A stretch of DNA of 64,000 nucleotides from JBQTKD01 sp963703165 (GTDB lineage Bacteria; Actinomycetota; Actinomycetes; Sporichthyales; Sporichthyaceae): positions 1,488,001-1,552,000 of the forward strand of contig OY969798.1 in NCBI GenBank assembly GCA_963703165.1. Reading direction: 5' to 3'. Below are positions 52,614 to 60,871 of this stretch, piece after piece. The translations under genes were made by a program, and so were the position numbers. Position 1 is the stretch's first letter, and each line of letters opens with the position of its first letter. Below the pieces are notes generated by a model that saw only the letters and a list, made by a program, of their open reading frames with translations, made no database searches and was not told the DNA's origin.

Positions 52614-53638
52614 GCTACGGAGTTCCGAAGGAGTGGTTGCCGAAGCCCGAGGACGAATACGTCCACGTGCCGACCGGCGATGAGTCCTTCCCGTGGAAGG
52701 ACACGTTCTTCGTGGCCGCCCACGACCCGTCCACCAACGCGTGCGTGAACATGCACCTGACCGTCAGCGCAAATCGATTCCCGGACACTCGCTGCGCGGT
52801 CGGCGTCTCGCAGGGCAACCGCAGCGTCAGCCGGGTGTGCCGCGAAGACGGTACGCACGACACGAAAAGCGTCGGCAACAGCCTGGCGCGGCTCGAGTTC
52901 GGCAATCTCACCTGGGGGCCCGACCACGAGCTGCGGTGGGTCGCCGACCTGGAGGAGGTCGAGTTCGACCTGACGCTCAAGGGCAGGCACTGGGCCCCCC
53001 TCTGGGACACAATGTTCAAGGGGTACTACTCCTCCGGGGATGTGGACGGGCAGTTCTACTCCCACCTCGAGCAGATCGTCACCCTCGAGGGCACGCTCCG
53101 CTGGAAGGACGGCGAGCCCCAGCATTTCTCCGGGTTCGGCTGGCGGGACCGTGGCTGGGGCCGCCGCAAGACACAGCTGATGTGGAACAGCGGCTGGGAC
53201 CTCATGTCGGCGGTCCTTCCCGACGGGAGTGCGTTCTCGGTCATCGGTCTGCGTCAGCACGAACTGCCCGAGCCGGCGCCCATGCCGATCGCCGGCTGGT
53301 GGACGGACGGGACGACGCTGACGCCGTTGGTCGGCGGCCAGTGGCACAAGGAAGCGACCACGCTCCCATTGCGCTACGACCTGGAATTCGCCAACGGACA
53401 TCGCATCGCCGCCGAGTTCGTCCGCCTGAACGGCCGCGTCCAGGTCGCTATGCAGGAATCGGAGCCCGGTCCCGAGGCACCCAACTGGGCCGTCGCCATG
53501 ATCGACATGTTCTCGACCTTGCGTGACGCGGACGGCAACGAGTTTCCGGTCTTCTCAGAGCAGGGATTTACGCACAAGGTCGACGTTCTCCGCGGCGCCC
53601 AATTCATCCACGCAGGTAACCCCCCGGTGAAGCGGTGA
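52610..53638 (+). CDS. uncharacterised protein (342 aa), possibly a lipocalin/AttH-like two-barrel protein
   Basis: 342 aa; ATG 52610 overlaps the stop of the swivel-domain gene (ATGA). Many aromatic and charged beta-strand segments (GNLTWGPDHELRWVADLEE, GQFYSHLEQIVTLEGTLRWK, FSGFGWRDRGWGRRKTQLMW) suggest a double beta-barrel such as in the CrtC/AttH or DUF7064 group; I cannot name it with confidence. No signal peptide, so cytoplasmic. Conserved W/R/H clusters would suit a binding site for a lipid-like ligand. Coupled to the swivel-domain protein, so it may bind the same compound. Confidence 0.6.
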   Translation: MSYGVPKEWLPKPEDEYVHVPTGDESFPWKDTFFVAAHDPSTNACVNMHLTVSANRFPDTRCAVGVSQGNRSVSRVCREDGTHDTKSVGNSLARLEFGNLTWGPDHELRWVADLEEVEFDLTLKGRHWAPLWDTMFKGYYSSGDVDGQFYSHLEQIVTLEGTLRWKDGEPQHFSGFGWRDRGWGRRKTQLMWNSGWDLMSAVLPDGSAFSVIGLRQHELPEPAPMPIAGWWTDGTTLTPLVGGQWHKEATTLPLRYDLEFANGHRIAAEFVRLNGRVQVAMQESEPGPEAPNWAVAMIDMFSTLRDADGNEFPVFSEQGFTHKVDVLRGAQFIHAGNPPVKR

Positions 53639-53695
53639 TGGCGGGCGAGCCCGGAGCTGTCACCTACATCGAGCCCCCCGAGTAACGGACTGACG

Positions 53696-54307
53696 ATGAA
53701 TCAACTTTCCACCCTGCAGGCAGTTCGACTGAAGGGCCGCGCGGACGCGGCCGCCGTAGCCCGGTGCACCGGTTCGGACGAGGCTGGGGCGCAGGCAGCG
53801 CTCGACGCTCTGCTCGCCGACGGCCTCGTCAAGGGCGGTCCCGCGGTGCGGATCACCCCGGAGGGCAAGGAGGCGCTGGGCCAGTGGATCGAGGCCGAAC
53901 GCGCCGGGGTCGACCAGCCGGCGCTGGAGGCTGTCTACGAGGACTTCCACCACGCCAACACCGCGTTGAAGGAGGTCGTCACGGCCTGGCAGCTGCGGGA
54001 CCCCGAGACCCCCAACGATCACACCGACGCGGCCTACGACGCCGCTGTGATCGGCCGTCTGCTCGGCGAGGTCGACGACGAGTTCCGTCCCCTGCTCGCG
54101 CGGATGATCGCGATCGCACCCCGACTGGCCGGCTACGGTCCGCGCTTCGACGCGGCCGTCGCGGCGCTGCGCGCCGGCGACACCACCTACCTCGCCCGGC
54201 CGATGATCGACAGCTACCACACGCTGTGGTTCGAGCTGCACGAGGAACTGATCCTGCTCCTCGGCCGTACTCGGCTCGACGAGGCCATCGCCGGCCGGGC
54301 GGTCTGA
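53696..54307 (+). CDS. hypothetical protein linked to pyruvate phosphate dikinase (203 aa)
   Basis: 203 aa. The first about 65 residues look like a winged helix (ALDALLADGLVKGGPAVRITPEGKEAL), the rest is helical (FHHANTALKEVVTAWQLRDP, IDSYHTLWFELHEELILLLG). M. tuberculosis Rv1126c, next to ppdK (Rv1127c), is of similar length and place, and I suggest it is the counterpart. It may regulate or assist the dikinase. It ends 9 nt before the dikinase gene, so the two are cotranscribed. Confidence 0.6.
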   Translation: MNQLSTLQAVRLKGRADAAAVARCTGSDEAGAQAALDALLADGLVKGGPAVRITPEGKEALGQWIEAERAGVDQPALEAVYEDFHHANTALKEVVTAWQLRDPETPNDHTDAAYDAAVIGRLLGEVDDEFRPLLARMIAIAPRLAGYGPRFDAAVAALRAGDTTYLARPMIDSYHTLWFELHEELILLLGRTRLDEAIAGRAV

Positions 54308-54316
54308 GGTGTCGGC

Positions 54317-55738
54317 GTGGCGTTGATCTGGTTGCCGGAGGCAGATCCGGAGCTCGGCCGCGAGGTGCTGGGCGGCAAGGCGTTCGGCATTGCGCGCATG
54401 CTGCGGCTCGGACTACCGGTGCCTCCCGCATTCGCCTTGACCACCGATGAATGCCTGCGCTTCCACGCCGAGCAGCGCGCGCTGTCCGCGGACTGCATTG
54501 CCGCGCTGGCCGAGGGAATCGCCGCGCTGGAGGCCAATACCGGACGCGTGCTCGGTGACCCCACGCGGCCCCTGCTGGTCTCAGTGCGTTCCGGTGCCGC
54601 GCGCAGCATGCCCGGGATGATGGACACGATCCTCAACCTCGGCATGACCCCGGACGTCGAGGCCGCCCTCGCCCGCCAGTCCGGGAATCCCGGCTACGCC
54701 GCCGACACCGCACGGCGGTTCACCGAGCAGTACGCACGCGTCGTGGGCTCCGCCGCGCCCGCGGACCCGATCGCCCAGCTGCACGGCGCAGTCGCCGCGG
54801 TCTTCGACTCCTGGTTCGGCGAGCGCGCACTGTCCTACCGCAAGCACCATGGCATCGCGGAGGACGGCGGCACCTCGGTGACCGTCCAGGCCATGGTGTT
54901 CGGCAACCTCGACGATGACTCCGGCACCGGGGTGCTGTTCTCCCGTAACCCGCTCACCGGCGACGCGGCGCCCTACGGCGAATGGCTGCCGCGAGGGCAG
55001 GGCGAGGACGTCGTCTCCGGCCGTTTCGATGCCTTGCCGCTGGCCGCGTTGGCCACCCAGCATCCCGCGTTGCACGCCCAATTGCTGGATGTCGCGACGA
55101 CGTTGGAACGGGAGGGCCGCGACGTGCAGGACATCGAGTTCACGGTCGAGGCCGGTCGGCTCTACCTCCTGCAGACCCGCGCGGCCAAGCGCTCCCCGGA
55201 CGCCGCGGTGCGCTTCGCGGTGATGCTGCACGACGAGGGCCTGATCGGCGTCGAGGAAGCCCTCGCGATGGTGACGCCGGAGCAGCTTGCCGCGCTCGCC
55301 AAGCCGCACATCGAACCGGCTGCGCGGGCCATGGCGAAACTTCTCGCCCAGGGCGAACCCGCCTGCCCCGGCGTCGGATTCGGCCGGGTGGCCATCGACT
55401 GCGAGAGCGCCGAGGATCTCGCCGACGACGGTCACTCCGTGGTGCTGGTGCGCCCCACCACCGACCCCGACGACGTCTCCGGGATGGTCGTCTCGGCGGC
55501 CATCGTCACCGAGGTCGGCGGCGCGACCAGCCATGCCGCGGTGGTGAGCCGGGAACTCGGCACGCCATGCGTGGTCGGTTGCGGACCGGGCACCGTGGCA
55601 CTGCTGACTGGTCGTCAGGTCACTGTGGACGGCGCCACCGGCGAGATCTTCGACGGACTGCTGCCGCTGGTGGCCGCCGGCGACGGGGACATTCCCGAGG
55701 TTGCTCGCCTTGCTGCTTGGGCTGAAGGTGCCGCATGA
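54317..55738 (+). CDS. ppdK: short pyruvate phosphate dikinase-like protein (ATP-grasp plus swivel domain)
   Basis: 473 aa from GTG 54317. The ATP-grasp half shows LGGKAFGIARMLRLGLPVPP, VSVRSGAARSMPGMMDTILNL and QAMVFGNLDDDSGTGVLFSRNP. The swivel half has VGGATSHAAVVSRELGTPC with phosphorylatable H406. The C-terminal PEP/pyruvate TIM barrel of full-length (about 880 aa) enzymes is missing, as in mycobacterial Rv1127c. It can therefore form phosphohistidine from ATP but must pass it to a partner or a different acceptor. The swivel protein at 50982 and the 203-aa protein are neighbours. Confidence 0.82.
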   Translation: MALIWLPEADPELGREVLGGKAFGIARMLRLGLPVPPAFALTTDECLRFHAEQRALSADCIAALAEGIAALEANTGRVLGDPTRPLLVSVRSGAARSMPGMMDTILNLGMTPDVEAALARQSGNPGYAADTARRFTEQYARVVGSAAPADPIAQLHGAVAAVFDSWFGERALSYRKHHGIAEDGGTSVTVQAMVFGNLDDDSGTGVLFSRNPLTGDAAPYGEWLPRGQGEDVVSGRFDALPLAALATQHPALHAQLLDVATTLEREGRDVQDIEFTVEAGRLYLLQTRAAKRSPDAAVRFAVMLHDEGLIGVEEALAMVTPEQLAALAKPHIEPAARAMAKLLAQGEPACPGVGFGRVAIDCESAEDLADDGHSVVLVRPTTDPDDVSGMVVSAAIVTEVGGATSHAAVVSRELGTPCVVGCGPGTVALLTGRQVTVDGATGEIFDGLLPLVAAGDGDIPEVARLAAWAEGAA

Positions 55739-55781
55739 GCGAGATCAAGGGGCGGGCCGATGTGAATGGCCGGAGGTCGGA

Positions 55782-56078
55782 GTGATCGTCGTCGTCGACG
55801 GAGCGTCGAACCGCGTCAGCCTGACGGAGGCGGACAACCTGAAGGCACTCAGCGTTCGCCTGCAGGACTGCGCCGCCACCGACGCCGACGCCATCCTCGG
55901 CGCGTTGGGCCGGCTCGACGGTGAGCACGTCTGGCTCGACATCGCCGGGCTGTTGAGCCTGAGCCTGCACGCGGCCGATGCGCAGTGGCGTTCCGACTTC
56001 GACGCGACGATGAACTACGCCCGGAGCAAGGGCTGGGTTGACCCCGCGGGCACGCATGTGCGCGCGCATCTGATCTGA
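55782..56078 (+). CDS. hypothetical protein (98 aa)
   Basis: 98 aa from GTG 55782, which follows GGAGG by 5 nt. Begins MIVVVDGASNRVSLTEADNL and ends GWVDPAGTHVRAHLI, a compact alpha/beta protein without membrane segments. Not recognised. It follows ppdK by 43 nt and is probably in the same transcript. Its stop codon lies inside the inverted repeat at 56070-56089. Confidence 0.6.
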   Translation: MIVVVDGASNRVSLTEADNLKALSVRLQDCAATDADAILGALGRLDGEHVWLDIAGLLSLSLHAADAQWRSDFDATMNYARSKGWVDPAGTHVRAHLI

Positions 56079-56109
56079 CCTCAGATCAGGACCGACGTCA
56101 GATCAGGAC
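56070..56109. repeat. inverted and direct repeats between convergent genes
   Basis: CTGATCTGA and TCAGATCAG (56070-56078, 56081-56089) are perfect 9-bp arms with a 2-nt gap. CAGATCAGGAC also occurs twice as a direct repeat (56082-56092 and 56099-56109). The tight stem may help terminate transcription from the left. Confidence 0.45.
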
Positions 56110-56594
56110 AGGGCCTCGAGCAGCAGTGAGAGCGCGGCGACGGCGAACGTCTCCATGTTCCACGGCCGGTCGTCGGATTCGGTGAGCACCTCGCGGGCGA
56201 GAACCTCGCCGTCCGGACGGCGCACCGCGACCCAGGAGTGCCCCGAGGGTGAGCCGTAGCGGTTGCCGGTCGGGCCGGCGGCCCCCGTCTCGCCGACGCC
56301 CCAGTCCGCCGCCAGCTTCGCGGCTGCCGACGCGGCCAGCCACCGGGCGAATGGCTCACTGGCACCACGGACGTCCGACGGAACAGCCGGCCCGCCGGCC
56401 AATTGCGCCTTCGCCCCGTCGAGCGTGTAGATCACCACGCCGCCCAGGTAGTAGGCGGAGGCGCCGGGAACGGTGAGCAGCGCCGCCGAGATCAGCCCGC
56501 CGGCCGCCGACTCGGCGACAGCGATCGTCTCGCCGCGCGCCTTGAGTCGCTCGGCGATCGGGGCGGCAAGTTCGGAGAGGACAGGAGGAAACAT
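56103..56594 (-). CDS. CinA/PncC-family nicotinamide-nucleotide amidohydrolase-like protein
   Basis: 163 aa, the length of stand-alone CinA C-terminal proteins. ETIAVAESAAGGLISAALLTVPGAS contains the catalytic serine region, followed by YYLGGVVIYTLDGAKAQL and GVGETGAAGPTGN. PncC converts nicotinamide mononucleotide to nicotinic acid mononucleotide in NAD recycling. Some sequence positions differ from the classical family (AESAAGG instead of AESCTGG), so activity is probable but not certain. Confidence 0.82.
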   Translation of the reverse strand: MFPPVLSELAAPIAERLKARGETIAVAESAAGGLISAALLTVPGASAYYLGGVVIYTLDGAKAQLAGGPAVPSDVRGASEPFARWLAASAAAKLAADWGVGETGAAGPTGNRYGSPSGHSWVAVRRPDGEVLAREVLTESDDRPWNMETFAVAALSLLLEALS

Positions 56595-56616
56595 CGGCCC
56601 ATGCTAGGCGGGCGTG

Positions 56617-57471
56617 TCAGTCCTTCTTGCCGGCACTGTCCTTCTTGCCGGCACTGCCCACATAGGGCCAGGGGTTCGCGGCGCAGCCCTCGAGCGACTT
56701 GGTCTGCTGGACCATCACCGGGGCCGGGGTGTCGGGCTTGCGGCAGCGGACGTGGTCCCGGCCGAGGGCGTGGCCGACCTCGTGATTGACGACGTAGTCC
56801 CGGTACCCGGCGAGGTCCTTGCCGTAGGTCGGTGACCCGAGTCGCCAGCGGGCGGAGTTGATGACCGCGCGGCGACCGTTGAAACAGGACACCCGCCCGA
56901 AGGTGCGCAGCGGGTGGCACTGACGATCGGTCAGGCTCGGGCTGGACAGCGACACCCGGAAGCGCACCGGGCCCTTGTCGACCCGTTCGAAGCGCAGGGT
57001 CTGCCCCCCTCGACCCCAACCGCGCGGGTCGTTGAGGATGCGGTGCACGTCGGTGGCGAACTCGGTGGGCGCGAAGTGGCGCAGGCCCTGCTCGGCCTCG
57101 ACCATGTACCGCACCAGCGTGCCCTTGCCCTTCGGGGCCGCGGCCCTCCCCGGGGCGATCAGGTAGTGCCCGGTCGGGCCGGGGCGTTTCTTCGTCGCGG
57201 GCGGTGCCGCTTTCGGCTTCGGTTCGACGCTCGCGGCCGGCGGGGCCGAGGGAGTTGCCTGCGCTGTGGGTAGTGGGATGAGGTCGGCCGTAGCCGCTCG
57301 GCCGGGCTCGTCGACGACCTGCGCCACCTGGTCGATGCCGGGATCCTGGCCGGCGGCCAACAGCGCGATTCCGACGATCAGCGCAGGCGCGATCACGACG
57401 GCCGCCGCGCCACGGCCACGGCCGGGCCGACGGCGGCGGTGCCCGACAACGCCGGGTCCATGCTTGCCCAC
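56617..57471 (-). CDS. DUF3152 protein, putative membrane-anchored metalloprotease
   Basis: 284 aa. A basic N-terminus (to about 20) is followed by one transmembrane helix (about 21-41), a Pro/Ala/Lys-rich spacer (60-100) and the DUF3152 body. The zinc-binding motif HEVGHALGRDH (230-240, HExxHxxGxxH) is characteristic of metzincin-like peptidases. Cysteines at 185, 196 and near 243 and 263 could form disulfides outside the cell. GTG start at 57471 without a good Shine-Dalgarno. The C-terminus ends SAGKKDSAGKKD, coded by an 18-bp tandem repeat. Confidence 0.82.
   Translation of the reverse strand: MGKHGPGVVGHRRRRPGRGRGAAAVVIAPALIVGIALLAAGQDPGIDQVAQVVDEPGRAATADLIPLPTAQATPSAPPAASVEPKPKAAPPATKKRPGPTGHYLIAPGRAAAPKGKGTLVRYMVEAEQGLRHFAPTEFATDVHRILNDPRGWGRGGQTLRFERVDKGPVRFRVSLSSPSLTDRQCHPLRTFGRVSCFNGRRAVINSARWRLGSPTYGKDLAGYRDYVVNHEVGHALGRDHVRCRKPDTPAPVMVQQTKSLEGCAANPWPYVGSAGKKDSAGKKD
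56620..56655 (-). repeat. 18-bp tandem repeat at the end of the DUF3152 gene
   Basis: Two exact 18-bp units encode GSAGKKD-SAGKKD just before the stop. Such short units can vary in number between strains. Confidence 0.7.
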
Positions 57472-57520
57472 CCTTGGAAACTACCTGCGCGAACGCGCTG
57501 CACCAATCTCCGATTGATCC

Positions 57521-58882
57521 TCAATTGGCAACGCGCGCGGCAGGCAGCCGCACCAGCACGCACGCTCCCCCGAGCGGCGCTCCGTTGACCGCCTCGACCC
57601 GGCCGTGATGGGCCGCCACGACGGCCCGCACGATGGAGAGCCCCAGACCACTGCCCCCGATATCCCGGGTCCGCGCCCCGTCTGCACGCACGAACCGGTC
57701 GAAGGCAGTAGGGATGAGTTCCGGTGGGAACCCTGGTCCGTCGTCGGCGACCGCCACCCGCAACTCGGTCTCGCCTTCGGTCACCTCGATACGCACCGTC
57801 CGGGCGCCCGCCGCGGCGGCGTTGTGCAGCAGGTTCGCCAGCACCTGACGCAGGCGGACGGGGTCACCGGGCAGCACCACCGGGTCTCCGTCCACCCGCA
57901 CGGAGATCCCGAGCAGCTCGCCGAGGCGGTGGGCCTCCTCCCAGCACAGGTCGAGCAGATCGACAGATTCCTGCCGCACTACGAGGGTCCCGGCGCGTTC
58001 GCGAGCGAGGAGCAGCAGGTCTTCGGCCAGGCGCGCCAGGCGCTCATTCTCGCTCTGGCCCGCGCGCAGGGCGCGGTCCAACTCCGTTGTGTCGCCCTCG
58101 GCCGCGGCCGCGAGCGCCAACTCCAGCTCTCCCCGCATCACCGCGATCGGGGTCCGGAGCTCATGACTGGCGTCGTCGACGAAGGCGCGCTCGCGATCGA
58201 ACGCGACGTGCAGCCGATCGAGCATCCCGTCGAGGGTGCGCGCCAGTCGAGCCAGCTCATCCTCCCCCGGCACGGGCGACAGACGGACCCGCGTGTCCAG
58301 TGAGGAGATCGCCTCGGCCTCGGTCCGCATCCGGTCCACCGGGGCCAACGCCGCTCGGATGCTCCGCCACCCGGCGAGCACAACGATGAGGATCAGAAGG
58401 GGCCCGGCCACGGAGGTGGACATGACCAGCCGATTGTGGGCGTGGTTCACCGGCTCGGCCGAGACCCCGACGGTGAGAACGCCGCCGCCGGCACCGACCG
58501 GTCGCGAGCTCAGCCGGATGGTCGCCGAGCCGGACGTCTCCAGGTTGACCAAGCGGGTGGTACCGCCCCCTTCGGCGCGCACAGCTTCCGCAACGCTGAG
58601 CAGCCGGCGATCTGCCAGGGCCGTGGACTCCGTGATGACTTCACCGGCGGGCCCGTACAGCTGTGCGAGGGGATCCCGATTGACTGCCTGAGGGTTTCCT
58701 GCGCGAATCGCAGCCAAGAGATAGTCGGAGCGGACCTCGAGTCCGCGCTCCTGAGCTTGCGTCAGTTGTCTGTCCAGCAAGACGTAGAAGGCCGTGAACG
58801 CGATCAGCAGCACCACCGACGTGGCCACACCGAACACCCAGAGCACTCGCGCGGTCAGCGACCGACCCATCCGAATTTTCAT
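57521..58882 (-). CDS. sensor histidine kinase (two-component system)
   Basis: 453 aa, ATG 58882. Transmembrane helices at about 12-36 and 150-172 flank an extracytoplasmic domain of about 110 residues; a HAMP-like linker follows (RSIRAALAPVDRMRTEAEAI). The phosphoacceptor is H240 in FVDDASHELRTP, then the N box (NLLHNA), D box (DDGPGF) and G box (GGSGLGLSI) of the ATPase domain. It is divergent from the solute-binding lipoprotein gene at 59104, and two OmpR-type regulators lie beyond, of which the one at 63539 has an intact receiver. Partner assignment is by position only. Confidence 0.9.
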   Translation of the reverse strand: MKIRMGRSLTARVLWVFGVATSVVLLIAFTAFYVLLDRQLTQAQERGLEVRSDYLLAAIRAGNPQAVNRDPLAQLYGPAGEVITESTALADRRLLSVAEAVRAEGGGTTRLVNLETSGSATIRLSSRPVGAGGGVLTVGVSAEPVNHAHNRLVMSTSVAGPLLILIVVLAGWRSIRAALAPVDRMRTEAEAISSLDTRVRLSPVPGEDELARLARTLDGMLDRLHVAFDRERAFVDDASHELRTPIAVMRGELELALAAAAEGDTTELDRALRAGQSENERLARLAEDLLLLARERAGTLVVRQESVDLLDLCWEEAHRLGELLGISVRVDGDPVVLPGDPVRLRQVLANLLHNAAAAGARTVRIEVTEGETELRVAVADDGPGFPPELIPTAFDRFVRADGARTRDIGGSGLGLSIVRAVVAAHHGRVEAVNGAPLGGACVLVRLPAARVAN

Positions 58883-59032
58883 CGCAATTCTTTCGTTTTC
58901 ACGATTCCGTCATCGTTGCAGAGGCACCGTTGAAGCACACGGACGGCCCGGGCTGATTACTTGAATCCACCCGTAAGCCCATCATCCCCGGCGCGAGGGA
59001 GTCGGGCCGACGTGACGCTGGGTAAACGTGCG

Positions 59033-59065
59033 CGTCCGGTCATGGCGTCAGTCCCTGACCGGACG
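59033..59065 (+). repeat. 10-bp inverted repeat in the leader of the first lipoprotein gene
   Basis: CGTCCGGTCA and TGACCGGACG (59033-59042, 59056-59065) with a 13-nt loop, about 40 nt upstream of the start codon. It may be an operator or an RNA hairpin in the 5' UTR. No counterpart was seen upstream of the second lipoprotein gene. Confidence 0.6.
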
Positions 59066-59103
59066 ACGCGCGGGGCGCGCCGGAAATTACTTAGGAGATC
59101 CTC

Positions 59104-60696
59104 GTGAGACTGGTCAACAACCGAGTCGTCAGGGTCGTCCCGGTCCTGGCATCGGCGGCGATGGTGCTGGCCGCGTGCGGCGGCAGCGGTGACGACGCGT
59201 CCCCTGTGGCTCAGGAACCGGTAGGAGCAGCAGTTGATGCCCCTGCAGTGTCGTCGGGTGAGGTCCCGGCCGCCGCACCTGCAGCCAAGTCCGAGAGCGA
59301 TACGAAGGACGCACCTGCGGCACAGGCCCCAGCACCGGCCAAGGGCGCAAAGACATCGGCGAAAGGCACCGCCTCGAGCGCCAAGTCCTCAAGCAGCAAG
59401 GCGGCCGCCGCGTCCAGCGGTGCGAAGTCGGCGAAGAAGGGCTCCGCGGAGGCGCGGACCAAGGTCAAGAGCACCGAGTCCAATTCCGAGAAGGCGGCCA
59501 ACCAAAAGATCTACCAGCAGAAGGGCGGCGTCACCGACGTCGGCATCACCAAGGACACCATCAAACTCGGCTCGATCAACATGCACGGCATGGCGCTGGG
59601 CAACGTGCTCGTTGCTCCGCAGGTGCGCGGCAACCTCGCCGCCGCCACTGCCGTCAATGATCGCGGTGGCGTGCTCGGCCGGCGACTCAACATCGTCGAC
59701 TGTGACGATGGCCCGGGTGAGGTCTCCCGCGCCAAGGCGTGCATCAAGAAACTTGTGGGTCAGGACAAGATCTTCTCGCTGATCACCGGTGTGGACTGGG
59801 CAACGGCCTCGATCCACGACGACCTCAAGCAGTACAAGCTCCCGTACGTGGGTGCCTGGGCCTACTCCCAGACCGAGTGGCAGGACCCGTACATGTTCCC
59901 GACGCACATGTCGATGATCCACGAGGCCATGGCCGGCGCGAACTGGGCGAAGAACGTCATCAAGCCCAAGACCTACGGCCTGATCTGCCTGACCAGCCCC
60001 GAAATGCAGCTGGCCTGCAAGGAAGTCCAGAAGATCATGGACGCCTCGGGCAGCAAGCTGGTCAAGAAGGCCGACGTCTCCATCTCCGAGACCTCGATGT
60101 CCTCGCAGATCCTCGCGATGCGTTCGGCAAACCCGGAGCACATCATTCACTACGTGATCAACCCGGCCACGATGGCGAAGTTCATGGTCGAGGCCGCGCA
60201 GCAGAACTACTACCCGCCCAAGGGCATCAGCGGCAACCACCTCGCCGCCGAGGTCCTCGGCTCGATCTTCGGCAAGCACCCGGTGAACCGCTACTGGACC
60301 AACACCACATACAAGCTGTGGGGCCCGGAGTTCATGGCGACGATGAACAAGTACGCGCGTGGTAACCGCGGTACGAACCATCACATCGTCCAAGCCGGCT
60401 ACGTCGCCGTGAACATCTTCTCGCAGGCGGCCAAGGAGGTCGGGCCGAACCTGACACGCGAGCGCCTGATGGACGTCCTGGGTAACGGCACTGTGTGGCA
60501 GTCCGACGCCTCCCTGGACCAGCGTTTCTCCTACGTCAACTCCGAGCGTCAGGGCAACGACTGGGAACGCCAGTACGGCCAGGGACGCGAGTTCATGTAC
60601 AAGTACACCTCTACGAACACCGTGTCGAACCCAGATGGCTCGCCGTCCGGCTTTGCGCCCGATCAGGACCAGTTCGTCATCTACACCTGGAAGTAA
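59104..60696 (+). CDS. solute-binding lipoprotein (periplasmic-binding type I), copy 1
   Basis: 530 aa from GTG 59104 (AGGAG 6 nt upstream). Lipobox VLAACGG gives lipidated C25; a Ser/Ala/Lys-rich spacer of about 110 residues follows, then a LivJ-like binding domain starting at VGITKDTIKLGSINMHG. The binding domain is nearly identical to that of the gene at 61735-63333, with long exact blocks, while the spacers differ. No permease or ATPase gene is adjacent, unlike the importer at 45105. It lies between a sensor kinase gene and a response regulator gene, so it may be a ligand sensor for signalling or feed a distant transporter. Confidence 0.88.
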   Translation: MRLVNNRVVRVVPVLASAAMVLAACGGSGDDASPVAQEPVGAAVDAPAVSSGEVPAAAPAAKSESDTKDAPAAQAPAPAKGAKTSAKGTASSAKSSSSKAAAASSGAKSAKKGSAEARTKVKSTESNSEKAANQKIYQQKGGVTDVGITKDTIKLGSINMHGMALGNVLVAPQVRGNLAAATAVNDRGGVLGRRLNIVDCDDGPGEVSRAKACIKKLVGQDKIFSLITGVDWATASIHDDLKQYKLPYVGAWAYSQTEWQDPYMFPTHMSMIHEAMAGANWAKNVIKPKTYGLICLTSPEMQLACKEVQKIMDASGSKLVKKADVSISETSMSSQILAMRSANPEHIIHYVINPATMAKFMVEAAQQNYYPPKGISGNHLAAEVLGSIFGKHPVNRYWTNTTYKLWGPEFMATMNKYARGNRGTNHHIVQAGYVAVNIFSQAAKEVGPNLTRERLMDVLGNGTVWQSDASLDQRFSYVNSERQGNDWERQYGQGREFMYKYTSTNTVSNPDGSPSGFAPDQDQFVIYTWK

Positions 60697-60708
60697 TTCG
60701 AGCACGGA

Positions 60709-60748
60709 GGGCTCCGCCCGGTGGACACCACTCCACTGGGCGGAGCCC
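60709..60748 (+). terminator. intrinsic terminator after lipoprotein copy 1
   Basis: An 11-bp GGGCTCCGCCC / GGGCGGAGCCC stem (60709-60719, 60738-60748) with an inner GTGG/CCAC pair, followed by CTTTCAAT. It separates the lipoprotein gene from the following regulator gene. Confidence 0.75.
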
Positions 60749-60871
60749 CTTTCAATAGTGGCCGGCTTCGGCTGAGGAGTCACGGTGGTATCGAGCGCGT
60801 ACCATGGGGTTTTTCCGGCGGAAAGTGCAGTGGCTGCACCGCCCGCTGGGGAACTTTGGGGCGCTGGACCG

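Noticed and set aside
55735..55785. 16-codon ORF bridging ppdK and the 98-aa gene (overlaps both stop and start)
   Set aside because: Too short and without its own ribosome-binding site; possibly only a coupling device.
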